NCBI GenBank assembly: GCA_963735065.1
Contig: CAVTJL010000001.1
Span: 2,542,001-2,606,000 of the forward strand
DNA from: CAVTJL01 sp963735065
GTDB taxonomy: Bacteria; Pseudomonadota; Alphaproteobacteria; Geminicoccales; Geminicoccaceae
Direction: 5' to 3'
Length of the DNA stretch: 64,000 nucleotides
The notes under the pieces were generated by a model. The model saw only the letters and a list, made by a program, of their open reading frames with translations, had not been told where the DNA came from and did no database searches. This document shows positions 18,921-27,364 of the stretch, in pieces; positions within the stretch are counted from its first letter, which is position 1; every line of letters starts with the position of its first letter. The position numbers were made by a program, and so were the translations under genes.

Positions 18921-19690
18921 GCCCTGCACGATCCGGAACGGCGATCGAGGTTCGGGGCCTCGAGAAGCGGTTCGCCACCGATGGGGCCGACAGCGTGCCC
19001 GTCCTCGGTGCGGTCGACCTGCTGGTCGCGGAGAACGAGTTCGTCGTGCTGCTGGGCCGGAGCGGCTGCGGCAAGACCACGCTCTTGAACATCGTTGCCG
19101 GGCTCGAGCCGCCCTCCGCCGGGCTCGTCCTGGTCGACGGCGAGCCCGTGCGTGGACCCGGGCGCGGCAAGGGCATGGTGTTCCAACAGGGAGCGCTCTT
19201 CCCCTGGCTGACCGCCGAGCGGAACGTGGCGTTTGCCGCCCGCAACCGCGGGCTTGCCGGTCGGGACGCGCTCGGCCTTGCGCGCGACCTGCTGACGCTG
19301 GTCGGCTTGACAGGTGCGGAGACAAAATACCCGTTCGAGCTTTCGGGAGGGATGCAGCAGCGGGTGGCGATCGCCCGGGCCCTGGCGCTCGATCCGAAGA
19401 TCCTCCTGATGGACGAGCCCTTCGGCGCGCTCGACGAGCTGACGCGGAACGAGATGCAGGACGAGCTGCTCCGCGTCTGGCAGGCGCGCCGGAAGACCGT
19501 CGTCTTCGTCACCCACAGCATCTTCGAGGGACTCATCCTCGCCGACAGGGTTTTGGTCATGGCGCCGCGGCCCGGACAATTCGTGCTCGAGCGACGGATC
19601 GAGCTGCCGCGCCCCCGTCGGCGCTCCGATCCGGCGCTCCTGGCACTCTACGAGGAGATCTGGCAATCGCTCGGCGGGCCTGGCCGATGA
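18917..19690 (+). CDS. ABC transporter ATP-binding protein, SsuB/TauB-like
   Basis: A 257-residue ATPase of the nitrate/sulfonate/taurine/thiamine-precursor class. Walker A is GRSGCGKT (residues 47-54), the Q-loop is VFQQGALFPWLTA, the signature LSGGMQQR (about 143) and Walker B ILLMDEPFGALD, all as in SsuB. The only plausible start is TTG at 18917, which overlaps the DUF3604 stop as TTGA; no ATG or GTG lies between it and the conserved domain. Coupled translation with the upstream gene is likely. Its permease partners follow directly. Confidence 0.9.
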   Translation: MSPARSGTAIEVRGLEKRFATDGADSVPVLGAVDLLVAENEFVVLLGRSGCGKTTLLNIVAGLEPPSAGLVLVDGEPVRGPGRGKGMVFQQGALFPWLTAERNVAFAARNRGLAGRDALGLARDLLTLVGLTGAETKYPFELSGGMQQRVAIARALALDPKILLMDEPFGALDELTRNEMQDELLRVWQARRKTVVFVTHSIFEGLILADRVLVMAPRPGQFVLERRIELPRPRRRSDPALLALYEEIWQSLGGPGR

Positions 19691-20481
19691 GCCGGCGCCC
19701 GAGCTTCCGCTGGCTGGCGCCCGCGCTGCTCGTCGTGGCGCTTCTGCTCGCCTGGGAGCTGGCCTCGCGTGATGGCCTGCTCCGTACCTTTCTATTCCCG
19801 CCACCTTCGAAGCTCGCCCAGACCTTCGCGGACCTCGCGTTTGACGGCTTTCCCGAAGGCATCCTGCTCTGGACCCATGTGGGCGTGACGCTCGGGCGCA
19901 TCCTGCTGGGTTTCACCCTCGCGATGGTCCTTGCCGTGCCGCTCGGGGCGCTCATCGGTCGCGTCGGCTGGCTCGACCGGATGACGGCGCCTGTCGTCGC
20001 CTTCTGTCGCTCGGTCGCGACCCTCAGCCTCCTTCCCTTGGCGCTCGCTTGGTTCGGCAGCGGCGAGGCCACGAAGATCTTCCTCATCGGCTATGGTTGC
20101 TTCTGGGTGATGCTGGCCAGCACCATCGCCGCCATCAAATATGTCGACCCGGTGCTGGTCCGGGCGGCGCGGACCATGGATACGCGCCCTGTGGCCGTCT
20201 TCATGAAGGTGGTGCTGCCGGCGGCCCTGCCGAGGATCGTCTCGGGTGCCAGGGTGGCGCTGGGTGTCGGGTTCACGGTCATCGTCGGTGCCGAGATGAT
20301 CGGTACGGTGGAGGGGCTGGGCGCTCTCATCATGCAGGCGCGCACCTTCTATCGCAGCGACATCACCATGGTCGGGATGGTCGTGATCGGCGTGATCGGC
20401 CTCTGCCTGTCGCTGCTGCTCGCCTTTCTCGAGCACCGGCTTCTGCCCTGGCAGGCCAGGCTCGCGAGGCGCGGCGAATGA
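19687..20481 (+). CDS. ABC transporter permease, SsuC/TauC-like (first)
   Basis: A 264-residue permease beginning with a membrane segment (WLAPALLVVALLLAWELA), then LFPPPSKLAQTFADL as in SsuC-type proteins. The EAA loop is VRAARTMDTRPVAVFMKV (about residues 158-175), and GAEMIGTVEGLGALI is the usual C-terminal block. It overlaps the ATPase stop and the next permease start by 4 bases each. Because a second SsuC-like permease follows, the channel is probably a heterodimer rather than the usual SsuC homodimer. Confidence 0.9.
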   Translation: MSRRPSFRWLAPALLVVALLLAWELASRDGLLRTFLFPPPSKLAQTFADLAFDGFPEGILLWTHVGVTLGRILLGFTLAMVLAVPLGALIGRVGWLDRMTAPVVAFCRSVATLSLLPLALAWFGSGEATKIFLIGYGCFWVMLASTIAAIKYVDPVLVRAARTMDTRPVAVFMKVVLPAALPRIVSGARVALGVGFTVIVGAEMIGTVEGLGALIMQARTFYRSDITMVGMVVIGVIGLCLSLLLAFLEHRLLPWQARLARRGE

Positions 20482-21242
20482 GCCTGCGTGACGCTCTGGA
20501 CCGCTGGGCCGGCGCGCTCGGCGCGATCCTGGTGCTGGCTGCCTGGGAGGTCGCGGCTCGGCTCGGCTGGGGCGATCCGCAGACATTGCCTTCTCCCTCC
20601 CAGGCGCTGCTGGTCGCGTGGCGCTACCTCACCCCGGCGGAGGTCGGGCTGGACGTCGCCGTCAGCCTCGGCCGGATCCTCGCGGGCTTCACGATTGGCA
20701 GCATCGCCGCGGTCACTCTTGGCGTGCTGGTCGGCTGGTCGGATTGGACGGCGCGTCTGCTCCGGCCGATTGTCGAGCTGATGCGGCCGATCCCGCCGCT
20801 CGCCTGGATCCCGCTCGCCATCGTCTGGTTCGGCCTCGGCGAGGGCTCGAAGGTTTTTGTCATCGTCCTCGGCGCCTTCTTCCCGGTGTTCGAGGCGGCG
20901 TGGCGGGGGATGCAAGGCGTGCCGCCTGTGGTGCTGCGCGCCGCCCGGACCATGGATGTTCGAGGCATGCGCCTGCTCTTGCAGGTGGCGCTGCCTGCTG
21001 CCCTGCCCGACATCGCGACGGGCCTCAGGAACGGCTTCGGACTCTGCTTTGGGGTTCTCGTGGCGGCCGAGCTGATTGCGGCCGACCGCGGCATGGGTCA
21101 TCTCGTGATGGAATCGCGCGAGATCGGCCAGCTCGGCATCGCGATCTTCGGGATCGCGCTCATCGGGCTCGTCAACCTCCTCGCCGACTGGCAGCTTGGT
21201 ATCCTCATCCGCCACACCGTCGGCCGCTGGCAGCCGGTCTAG
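20478..21242 (+). CDS. ABC transporter permease, SsuC/TauC-like (second)
   Basis: A 254-residue permease related to the preceding one. It has PSPSQALLVAWRYL near the start, PIPPLAWIPLAIVWFGLG in the middle, and the EAA loop LRAARTMDVRGMRLLLQV (about residues 154-171). The C-terminal AAELIAADRGMGHLVM is also typical. Two permeases of this family in tandem suggest gene duplication and a heterodimeric channel. The binding protein gene follows after 30 bases. Confidence 0.9.
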   Translation: MSLRDALDRWAGALGAILVLAAWEVAARLGWGDPQTLPSPSQALLVAWRYLTPAEVGLDVAVSLGRILAGFTIGSIAAVTLGVLVGWSDWTARLLRPIVELMRPIPPLAWIPLAIVWFGLGEGSKVFVIVLGAFFPVFEAAWRGMQGVPPVVLRAARTMDVRGMRLLLQVALPAALPDIATGLRNGFGLCFGVLVAAELIAADRGMGHLVMESREIGQLGIAIFGIALIGLVNLLADWQLGILIRHTVGRWQPV

Positions 21243-21272
21243 ACGGACGAATCAAGAAAGGGAGGATCGATC

Positions 21273-22316
21273 ATGCAGAGAAGAACCCTCATCGGCGCCC
21301 TCGGCAGCACCGGCCTTGCAGCCGCCATGCCACGTCTCGCCCGGGCGCAGGGGAAGGTCGAGACAAGCTCGCTGGCGCTGGGCTTCGGGCTCGATCCCGT
21401 TTTCGCGCCGCACATCGTCGCGATGCAGAAGGGCTGGTTCAAGGAGGCCGGCTTTACCGACGTGACGACCAAGACCTTCACCGGCGGAGCCCTGGCCGGC
21501 GAGGCCCTGATGTCGGGCGGCATCCAGCTTTGGACACCGGGCAATCTGCCGCCGATCTCGATGGCCCACACTGGTGTGCCGGTGGTCGTGCTCGGCACGA
21601 ACTGCCTCGCCATGGCGGCCGACAAGCTCGTCGTGCGCAACGACGCCAAGATCGAGAAGCCCGAGGATCTCTACGGCATCAAGATCGGCCTCCTGGCCGG
21701 CTCGACGGCGAGCGCCGATCTCTTCTATCTCGCCAAGCACTACGGTCTCGACCCCAAGCGGCTGCAGGTCGTCAACATGCCGCCGCCCGAGCAGTTCACC
21801 GGTCTCAAGTCCGGGCAGACACAAGGGCTGCTCTGCTGGGAGCCCTGGGGCTACAAGGCGCAGCAGCTCGGCGACACGACGCTGCTCCATTCCGGTACCG
21901 TCAGCGGCTTCCCCGAGAACAAGGGCCAGAAGGTCCAGATCTCCTTCACGCGCTCGCTCTTCGTCGCGAGCGAGGATTTCGTCAGATCGAACCCCAATGC
22001 CACCAACGCCATCATGGCGGTGCTCGTCCGCGCCCAGAAATACGTGGCAGACCCCAAGAACAAGACAGAGGTGCTCGACCTCGTCGCCAAGGAGACGAAG
22101 CAGGATCGAACGCTGGTCGAGGCGATCTGGGGCGAGTACGTCTTCGATCCGCGCTTCGATCAGGCCTATGTCGACGACATGAAGGCCCTGACCGACTATC
22201 TCCTCGCCTCGGGCCGCCTCAAGTCGGCCAAGGATCCGCTGGACTATACCTATACAGGCCCGGTGGCCGCGGCCGATCCGGCGCTGGTCTCTGTCGCTGG
22301 CCACTGGAAGGCCTGA
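21273..22316 (+). CDS. ABC transporter binding protein, NMT1/SsuA-like
   Basis: A 347-residue exported binding protein. The signal starts MQRRTLIGALGSTGLAAAM and is cut around ARA-Q at residues 24-26; a Tat route is possible. The mature part has FAPHIVAMQKGWFKEAGF and GGIQLWTPGNLPPISM, which fit the NMT1/THI5/SsuA family that binds pyrimidine precursors, sulfonates or nitriles. AAGGGAGG upstream of the ATG is a good ribosome-binding site. In this operon it follows the permeases rather than leading them. The ligand is not determinable, but presence of three sugar-type oxidoreductases downstream makes a polyol, sugar acid or sulfonated derivative worth testing. Confidence 0.88.
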   Translation: MQRRTLIGALGSTGLAAAMPRLARAQGKVETSSLALGFGLDPVFAPHIVAMQKGWFKEAGFTDVTTKTFTGGALAGEALMSGGIQLWTPGNLPPISMAHTGVPVVVLGTNCLAMAADKLVVRNDAKIEKPEDLYGIKIGLLAGSTASADLFYLAKHYGLDPKRLQVVNMPPPEQFTGLKSGQTQGLLCWEPWGYKAQQLGDTTLLHSGTVSGFPENKGQKVQISFTRSLFVASEDFVRSNPNATNAIMAVLVRAQKYVADPKNKTEVLDLVAKETKQDRTLVEAIWGEYVFDPRFDQAYVDDMKALTDYLLASGRLKSAKDPLDYTYTGPVAAADPALVSVAGHWKA

Positions 22317-22321
22317 GCCTC

Positions 22322-23359
22322 ATGACGAAGGGCCGGGGTGTCGGCGTTGCGATGATCGGGGCCGGGTTCATCGCGGGCTATCACCTGGCCGGGCTCGCGG
22401 CTACGGGCCGGGCGCATCTGCCCGTCCTCGTGACCCGCCGCCCGGCCAACGCCGACGCGCTGGCCCGACGCTACGGCATTGCCGAGGTGACGGCCGATCT
22501 CGAGACGGCGCTGGCCCGACCGGATGTCGAGGCGGTCGTCATCGCCACCCCCGACGACACCCACGAGCCGATCGCCCTGGCAGCGGCGCAGGCCGGCAAG
22601 GCGATCCTGCTGCAGAAGCCAATGGCACCCACGGCGGCAGCGTGTCGCCGTATCATCCAGGCGGCGCGGGAGGCTGGCGTCGATCTGCAGGTGAGCTTCA
22701 TGCACCGGCATTTCGAGGAGGTGGCCCGGGCCAAGAAGCTGCTGGCCGAGGGTGTCGTCGGCACGTTGCTGAGCGCACGCATCCGCAACGCGACACCCGG
22801 GCCCGACTGGGCGGCGTGGTTCTTCAGCCGCGATCGCGTGGGCGGCGGGGTCGTGCTGCAGCTGGGCGTTCACGGCATCGACCTCGTCCAGCACCTTCTT
22901 GGCCCGATCGCCGACGTCTCGGCGAGGACCGAGACGCTGTTGCCGGAGCGGCGCCTCGCCGACGGCAGTGCCGTGCGGGTCGAGAATCCCGACAGCGCCT
23001 GGGCGGTCTATGGCCTCAGGCGCGGCATGGTCGCGAGCCACGAGATGTCGATGGTCGAGGCCAGGGGATGCGACCGCTTCCGGCTCGAGCTCTACGGCAG
23101 CGAGGGCACGATCTGGCTCAGGAGCGAGCGGGGGCGGCTGGCCGTCTGGGCGAAGGGGCGCGGTGACGCCTGGGAAGCGCCGCCGCTCGGCGACGAGGAC
23201 CCCGGGCGGCACCAGCACGACCGGTGGCTGGATGGCCTGACCGGCGAGGCGCCGCCGGAGCGGACGGCCGAGGATGCGCTGCATGGCCTCGAGGTCGCCG
23301 AGGCGATCGCCGCTTCGTCCATGGCGGATGGCCGTCGCGTTCCGATTGGTGGGAGCTGA
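22322..23359 (+). CDS. Gfo/Idh/MocA family oxidoreductase (first of three)
   Basis: A 345-residue NAD(P)-dependent oxidoreductase. The Rossmann motif is GAGFIAGYH (residues 13-21). The usual EKP motif reads QKPM at about residues 99-102, so Glu is replaced by Gln while the lysine is kept. The C-terminal alpha/beta domain has a GGGVVLQLGVHGIDLVQHLL block (about 177-196), which normally carries the catalytic His. Family members oxidise or epimerise sugars, inositols and related compounds. The start is 5 bases after the binding-protein stop. It is probably part of the degradation pathway for the imported compound. Confidence 0.88.
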   Translation: MTKGRGVGVAMIGAGFIAGYHLAGLAATGRAHLPVLVTRRPANADALARRYGIAEVTADLETALARPDVEAVVIATPDDTHEPIALAAAQAGKAILLQKPMAPTAAACRRIIQAAREAGVDLQVSFMHRHFEEVARAKKLLAEGVVGTLLSARIRNATPGPDWAAWFFSRDRVGGGVVLQLGVHGIDLVQHLLGPIADVSARTETLLPERRLADGSAVRVENPDSAWAVYGLRRGMVASHEMSMVEARGCDRFRLELYGSEGTIWLRSERGRLAVWAKGRGDAWEAPPLGDEDPGRHQHDRWLDGLTGEAPPERTAEDALHGLEVAEAIAASSMADGRRVPIGGS

Positions 23360-23363
23360 GACG

Positions 23364-24410
23364 ATGAAGCCCATTTTGCGCCCACGCATCGGCATCCTGA
23401 GCTTCGCCCACTATCACGCGAACTTCTGGGCCGAGGTCTTCGTCGAGGACGCCGAGGTCGACCTTGTTGGCATCTGGGACGAGGACGAGAGCCGCGGGCG
23501 CGAGGCCGCGACGCGCTTTCAGACCGAGCTCGTGCCTGATCTCGACGACCTGCTCGCCCGGGTCGATGCCGTAGCGGTGACCAGCGCCACGATCGGCCAT
23601 CTGCCCCTGATCGAGCGGGCGGCGCGGGCTGGTCGTCACATCCTCTGCGAGAAGCCGCTTGCGACCTCCGTGGCCGACGCGGATCGCATCGCCGCCGCCG
23701 TCGCTGCAGGCGGGGTCAGCTTCATGCAGAGCTTCCCGAAGCGCTTCGATCCGGTGACCCACGAGATCGCACGGGCCGTCCGCTCGGGCGATCTCGGCCG
23801 CATCCATCTGGTGCGCGTCCGGCACGGCCACTTCTACGGTCTCGAGCCGGATTTCAGCCAACGCTGGTACGTCGATCCGGCCCAGGCCGGCGGGGGCGCC
23901 CTGTTGGATGAGGGTGTCCACGGTGCCGATCTTCTCTGCTGGCTCTTCGGTCTGCCCGAGAGCGTCACCGCCACCATCTCCTCCGCCGTGCTCGGCCTCG
24001 GTGTCGAGGATACGGGGCTTGCGGTGTTCCATTGGGCGGACGGGCTCGTGGCCGAGCTCGCCTCGAGCTTTCTGTTCGCTGCCGCCGACAGCTCGATCGA
24101 GGTCTACGGCACCGAGGGCACGCTCCTGGTGAGCGGCGTAGACCTTGCCTCGCGCGACATCACCGAAAGCGGGTTCGTCCGGACCTATCGGCGCGGGCAG
24201 GCGACGCGCGAATGGTCGCTCAGCGAGCTGGTGCCGCGCTTCAAGCTTGGGCGCTTCCATCACCAGAACGCCATCGCCTTCGTGGCCAGCCTCAAGCGCG
24301 GGGAGCCGCCGCCCATCGGCCTCGCCGACGGGCGGCGGGCGCTCTTGATGATCGAGCGTGCCTACGCCGCAGCCCGCACAGGCATCAGGCAGACGGTCGA
24401 GAGCAACTGA
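23364..24410 (+). CDS. Gfo/Idh/MocA family oxidoreductase (second of three)
   Basis: A 348-residue member of the same family. The N-terminus reads GILSFAHYHANFWAE, so the classic glycine-rich loop is replaced by a SFAHYHA form, seen in a subset of this family. EKPLA is intact at about residues 96-100. The substrate domain has GGGALLDEGVHGADLLCWLF (about 176-195). The ATG at 23364 follows the previous stop by 4 bases. The changed cofactor loop suggests a different cofactor geometry or reaction from its two neighbours. Confidence 0.87.
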   Translation: MKPILRPRIGILSFAHYHANFWAEVFVEDAEVDLVGIWDEDESRGREAATRFQTELVPDLDDLLARVDAVAVTSATIGHLPLIERAARAGRHILCEKPLATSVADADRIAAAVAAGGVSFMQSFPKRFDPVTHEIARAVRSGDLGRIHLVRVRHGHFYGLEPDFSQRWYVDPAQAGGGALLDEGVHGADLLCWLFGLPESVTATISSAVLGLGVEDTGLAVFHWADGLVAELASSFLFAAADSSIEVYGTEGTLLVSGVDLASRDITESGFVRTYRRGQATREWSLSELVPRFKLGRFHHQNAIAFVASLKRGEPPPIGLADGRRALLMIERAYAAARTGIRQTVESN

Positions 24411-24431
24411 AAACAAGGGAAGGGGGGAGGC

Positions 24432-25424
24432 ATGAGTGGCGAGGAGATCGGGCTCTTCATGATCGGCTGCGGCGGGTTCGCCCGTCGCTACCATGTGCCG
24501 GTGATCGAGGAGGACAAAGGCGTTCGCCTGCTCGGCATCTGTGATCCGGTGCCGGCCGATGAGGTTCGCGCCCTCGCCGCACGTCATGGCGCGCCCCTCG
24601 TCGACACCATCGAGGCGCTGCCCGAGACCGAGGGCAGGCCCGCCGCCATCGTCACGACCCCTCACACGCTGCATGCGGGCCATGTCCGGGCCACGCTCGA
24701 TCGCGGCTGGCACACGCTCTGCGACAAGCCCTTCGTGATGCATGTGGCCGAGGCACGGGCGCTTGCGGCAACCGCAGCAGAGCGTGAGCTCGTGAATGGT
24801 GTCGCCTACAACCGCCGCTTCGACCGCGGCTGCCTGAGGGCACGGGAGATCATCCGATCGGGCGGCATCGGCGCTGTGGGCTACGTCCAGACCGTCCAGC
24901 TCGGCTACGAGCAGGCCGGCTGGTTCCTCGATCCGGCGCTCGGCGGCGGCGGTCCCTACACCGGCCGGGCGAGCCACATGGCGGACTTCGTGCCTTGGCT
25001 GATCGACGCCCGCCCGACCGCGGTTCGAAGCCGGCTGCGTGGCGGCTCGGCCACGCGCACCGACCGGGGCGGCTTCATCGAGCTTCTTTTCGGCGAGCTC
25101 GAATGCCAGATGACCTGCGTCGAGGAAGGCTGGCGCGGCTGGGACGAGGTCCGCGTCTTCGGTGAGAAGGGATTGCTCGAGCTTCGTCGCCCGCTCGACT
25201 ACCCGATCGGCTGGGAGCTGCGCTGGTGGGGCGGCCGCGGCGAGGAGGTCGAGCATGTGGCGGCCGAGCAGGGAGCGGGTGACGCCACGCGCAACTTCCT
25301 CGCGGCCGTGCGCGGCAAAGCGAGCGTGGCGTGCAGCTTCGCCGACGCAGTCATGGCGGTCGCGATCATCGAGGGCGCCTTCGACTCGGCTCGTGCCGGC
25401 TCCGAATGGCGGTCGCTCGGCTGA
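24432..25424 (+). CDS. Gfo/Idh/MocA family oxidoreductase (third of three)
   Basis: A 330-residue member with the Rossmann motif IGCGGFARRYH (residues 11-21) and a CDKPFV motif (about 97-102), where Asp replaces the usual Glu. The substrate domain includes GGGGPYTGRASHMADFVPWL (about 172-191). GGAAGGGGGGAGG lies directly upstream of the ATG. It is the last gene of the operon that starts with DUF3604; the next gene is on the other strand. Three non-identical oxidoreductases in a row suggest a multi-step redox pathway, for example oxidation and reduction through a keto intermediate, which is inference. Confidence 0.88.
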   Translation: MSGEEIGLFMIGCGGFARRYHVPVIEEDKGVRLLGICDPVPADEVRALAARHGAPLVDTIEALPETEGRPAAIVTTPHTLHAGHVRATLDRGWHTLCDKPFVMHVAEARALAATAAERELVNGVAYNRRFDRGCLRAREIIRSGGIGAVGYVQTVQLGYEQAGWFLDPALGGGGPYTGRASHMADFVPWLIDARPTAVRSRLRGGSATRTDRGGFIELLFGELECQMTCVEEGWRGWDEVRVFGEKGLLELRRPLDYPIGWELRWWGGRGEEVEHVAAEQGAGDATRNFLAAVRGKASVACSFADAVMAVAIIEGAFDSARAGSEWRSLG

Positions 25425-25448
25425 TCCTGGCGCGCCGCAGGCCTCAGC

Positions 25449-25994
25449 TCAGGCCCGCTTTGCTTCCAACAGGTCGGCCATGGCACTCAAGGCCTCCTCG
25501 AACGAGCCCAGGATCGCGCGCGCCGCGACCGCGATCATCAGGTTCTCGACGAGGCCGAAGCTCTCGATGTCGAGGCCACGGCCGTCGTGCCAGCGGCCTG
25601 CCTCGTCCTGTCGAGCACCAGGGTCGAGGCCGCGCACTCGGTCGATATACGTCCTTGGATCCTGGCTGTAGCAGACGACCGGCTTCTTTTGGGCTGTGGC
25701 ATAGCCGATCTCGAAGGCCGTGCCCGGGTCCATGCCGGCGCCGCGGAAGGGGCTGATGTCGGCGAGCACTGCGTCGGCGCGATCGATCATCTGCACGTTG
25801 GCTCGGTAGATCGCCGCCGCCATCTCGGCTGGCTCGCCGGCGGGGATCTCCTTGTCGAGCGGGAACAGCCCTTCGAGGCCTCGGGCGCGACACGCCTCGA
25901 CGAGTAGGCGGCCTGCCGCCCGCGCATCCGGCAGAAAGACGGTGGGGCCGGCTAGATAGACGCGACGGCGTCGTTCGGGTGAGGCCTTGCTCAT
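25449..25994 (-). CDS. nucleoside 2-deoxyribosyltransferase family protein
   Basis: A 181-residue protein with the family motifs VYLAGPTVFLPDA (residues 12-24), DAVLADISPFRGAGMDPGTA (about 74-93) and the catalytic-type glutamate in AFEIGYA (Glu95). Members exchange the base between deoxyribose and purines or pyrimidines; some relatives hydrolyse nucleotides instead. It is convergent with the third oxidoreductase, with only 24 bases between the stops. It stands alone and has no obvious functional partner here. Confidence 0.85.
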   Translation of the reverse strand: MSKASPERRRRVYLAGPTVFLPDARAAGRLLVEACRARGLEGLFPLDKEIPAGEPAEMAAAIYRANVQMIDRADAVLADISPFRGAGMDPGTAFEIGYATAQKKPVVCYSQDPRTYIDRVRGLDPGARQDEAGRWHDGRGLDIESFGLVENLMIAVAARAILGSFEEALSAMADLLEAKRA

Positions 25995-26078
25995 GCGCTA
26001 CGCTTAAAGTCTGTTCACTCGTTTTCGGTCGGTTTCGTCTCTAAATTCTGAAGCGCTCATCGAGAGAAGGATCGTGGC

Positions 26079-26387
26079 ATGGTCGCTGGAAGCACCTCGC
26101 GGCGGCGTCTGCTGAAAGGCTCGGTCGCCATGATACCGGCGCTCGCCACATTGGCCATGACCGGTCGGGCGTGGGCCTTCTCGATGGAGACGCTGCGCCC
26201 GACGAGCGGTGCTGCGCTCGCCTATGCCAACCGCTGCAGCGCTTCCAATTCCACCCATGCCGCCATCCGCAGCGCGCTCCAGGCGGAGCTTGCGGGCGAG
26301 ACCGGGGCACCCGGTGCCACCCTGACCGCGCGCGAGGTCTGCCCCATCTGCGGCTGCCCGATCATCGTGACGCGCGTCGTCCAATAG
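26079..26387 (+). CDS. small Tat-exported protein with C-terminal cysteine cluster, unknown function
   Basis: A 102-residue protein I do not recognise. The start has a clear twin-arginine signal, SRRRLLKGSVAM (residues 7-18), a hydrophobic stretch and a cut site near GRAWA (about 29-33). The mature part of about 69 residues contains Cys53 and a C-terminal CPICGCPI cluster (Cys88, Cys91, Cys93), which looks like half of a metal site. Tat export suggests it folds, perhaps with a metal, before crossing the membrane. GAAGGA sits upstream of the ATG. It is divergent from the deoxyribosyltransferase and convergent with the DinB gene. A dimer would be needed to complete a four-cysteine site with this cluster. 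Confidence 0.7.
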   Translation: MVAGSTSRRRLLKGSVAMIPALATLAMTGRAWAFSMETLRPTSGAALAYANRCSASNSTHAAIRSALQAELAGETGAPGATLTAREVCPICGCPIIVTRVVQ

Positions 26388-26411
26388 CCCCGAGCCCAAT
26401 CTCGCTGCCGA

Positions 26412-26906
26412 TCAGCGCTGGCGCAGAAAAAAGATCAGATCGAGCTCGGGCGCGTCGTGGCCAAGGCTCGTGAGGATCGTGTGCGCCTGCCCGCGATGGT
26501 GGGTCTGATGGTTGAAGAAGTGCGCCAGGATCTGGGCCAGCGGCTGAGTGAAGCTCTTGCCGCTGGTGTTCTGGTAGGTGAGGTCGCCCATGATTCGCGC
26601 GTCGTCGAGTCCCTCGACAAAGGCGACGATCCGCTCGTCCTCCGCGGCGCGAGCCTCGTGCAGCTTGGCCAGGTCCTCGAAAAGGATCTCGTCGAGACGG
26701 CTCGGTGCCGGGCCTTCTCCGGTCATCCGCCGCATCCACATCCGATCGCCGACCAGCACGTGGTTCAACGTGCCGTGCAGTGATCGGAAGAAGGCCCCGC
26801 GGTCGGCTCGGTAGTCGGCGTCCGGCAGGCTCGCGACGGCGGCGTAGAGCCGTCCATTGGCCCACCGGTTGTACCGGGCGAAGGTCTGGAAGTGCTCGAG
26901 CATCAT
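26412..26906 (-). CDS. DinB family protein
   Basis: A 164-residue four-helix-bundle protein of the DinB/YfiT family. The metal triad is visible as His49 (in LHGTLNHVL), His133 and His137 (in HFFNHQTHHRGQ). Proteins of this family include thiol-dependent S-transferases and hydrolases; many are damage-inducible by name only. The start can be either of two adjacent ATG codons. It is close to the small secreted protein gene on its other strand, with 24 bases between stops. The exact reaction is unknown. Confidence 0.88.
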   Translation of the reverse strand: MMLEHFQTFARYNRWANGRLYAAVASLPDADYRADRGAFFRSLHGTLNHVLVGDRMWMRRMTGEGPAPSRLDEILFEDLAKLHEARAAEDERIVAFVEGLDDARIMGDLTYQNTSGKSFTQPLAQILAHFFNHQTHHRGQAHTILTSLGHDAPELDLIFFLRQR

Positions 26907-26957
26907 CCTGAAGTCCCTCTCGAGGGTGGATCGGCTGCGCCGCGAGGCTGCGGCTGA

Positions 26958-27293
26958 TCAGAGGCGGCAGCGCGAGGTGACGTCCAGTACCGATACGCCG
27001 GAACGAAGCGAGTCCACGAGCTGGCGGGTGGCAGCCTCATCGATGCAGCGGATGGTGAAGCGCGGCTTGCTCTCGGGATCGAGCGTGATCGACACGGTTT
27101 CCTCTTGGCCGGTGCCGCGCTCGACGACGATCGAGCTGATACGGCTGCGGTCGATCAGGACGAGCGTGCGACCGGCACGGCCCGGTCGGAGGGTCTGCTG
27201 CAGCTGCACGAGATCGCCCGCGGAGGCCGACGGTGAGCCCGCTCCGAGGGCGAGCCCGATCGCCAGAAGCCTAAGAATCCGTTCCACGACCAT
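26958..27293 (-). CDS. secreted protein of unknown function
   Basis: A 111-residue protein with a signal peptide (ILRLLAIGLALGAGSPSASA, cut near residue 25). The mature 86 residues look beta-rich, with two cysteines near the C-terminus (FTIRCIDEA and DVTSRCRL) that could form a disulfide in the periplasm. No family is recognised. It is divergent from the aldose epimerase gene, 71 bases away, and ends 51 bases before the DinB gene start on the same strand. Confidence 0.65.
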   Translation of the reverse strand: MVVERILRLLAIGLALGAGSPSASAGDLVQLQQTLRPGRAGRTLVLIDRSRISSIVVERGTGQEETVSITLDPESKPRFTIRCIDEAATRQLVDSLRSGVSVLDVTSRCRL

Positions 27294-27364
27294 ACCCTCG
27301 ATTGATCTGGGTCAGGTTAAACTGGCATAGATCGCGCGGGCGCACGAGACGGGGAGGGATCGGC

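Noticed and set aside
16749..19325. A very long open frame (about 858 codons) on the minus strand opposite the DUF3604 gene and ATPase
   Set aside because: Its codons are the mirror of two well-supported genes, it has no recognisable domain, and such antisense frames are normal in high-GC DNA. Similar long frames opposite 3450-5258, 7760-9670, 44617-46605 and 46905-48413 were rejected for the same reason.
27302..27364. An earlier start (27302) for the aldose epimerase
   Set aside because: The added 21 residues are arginine/tryptophan-rich and unlike the family, while GGGGAGGGA sits just before the ATG at 27365.
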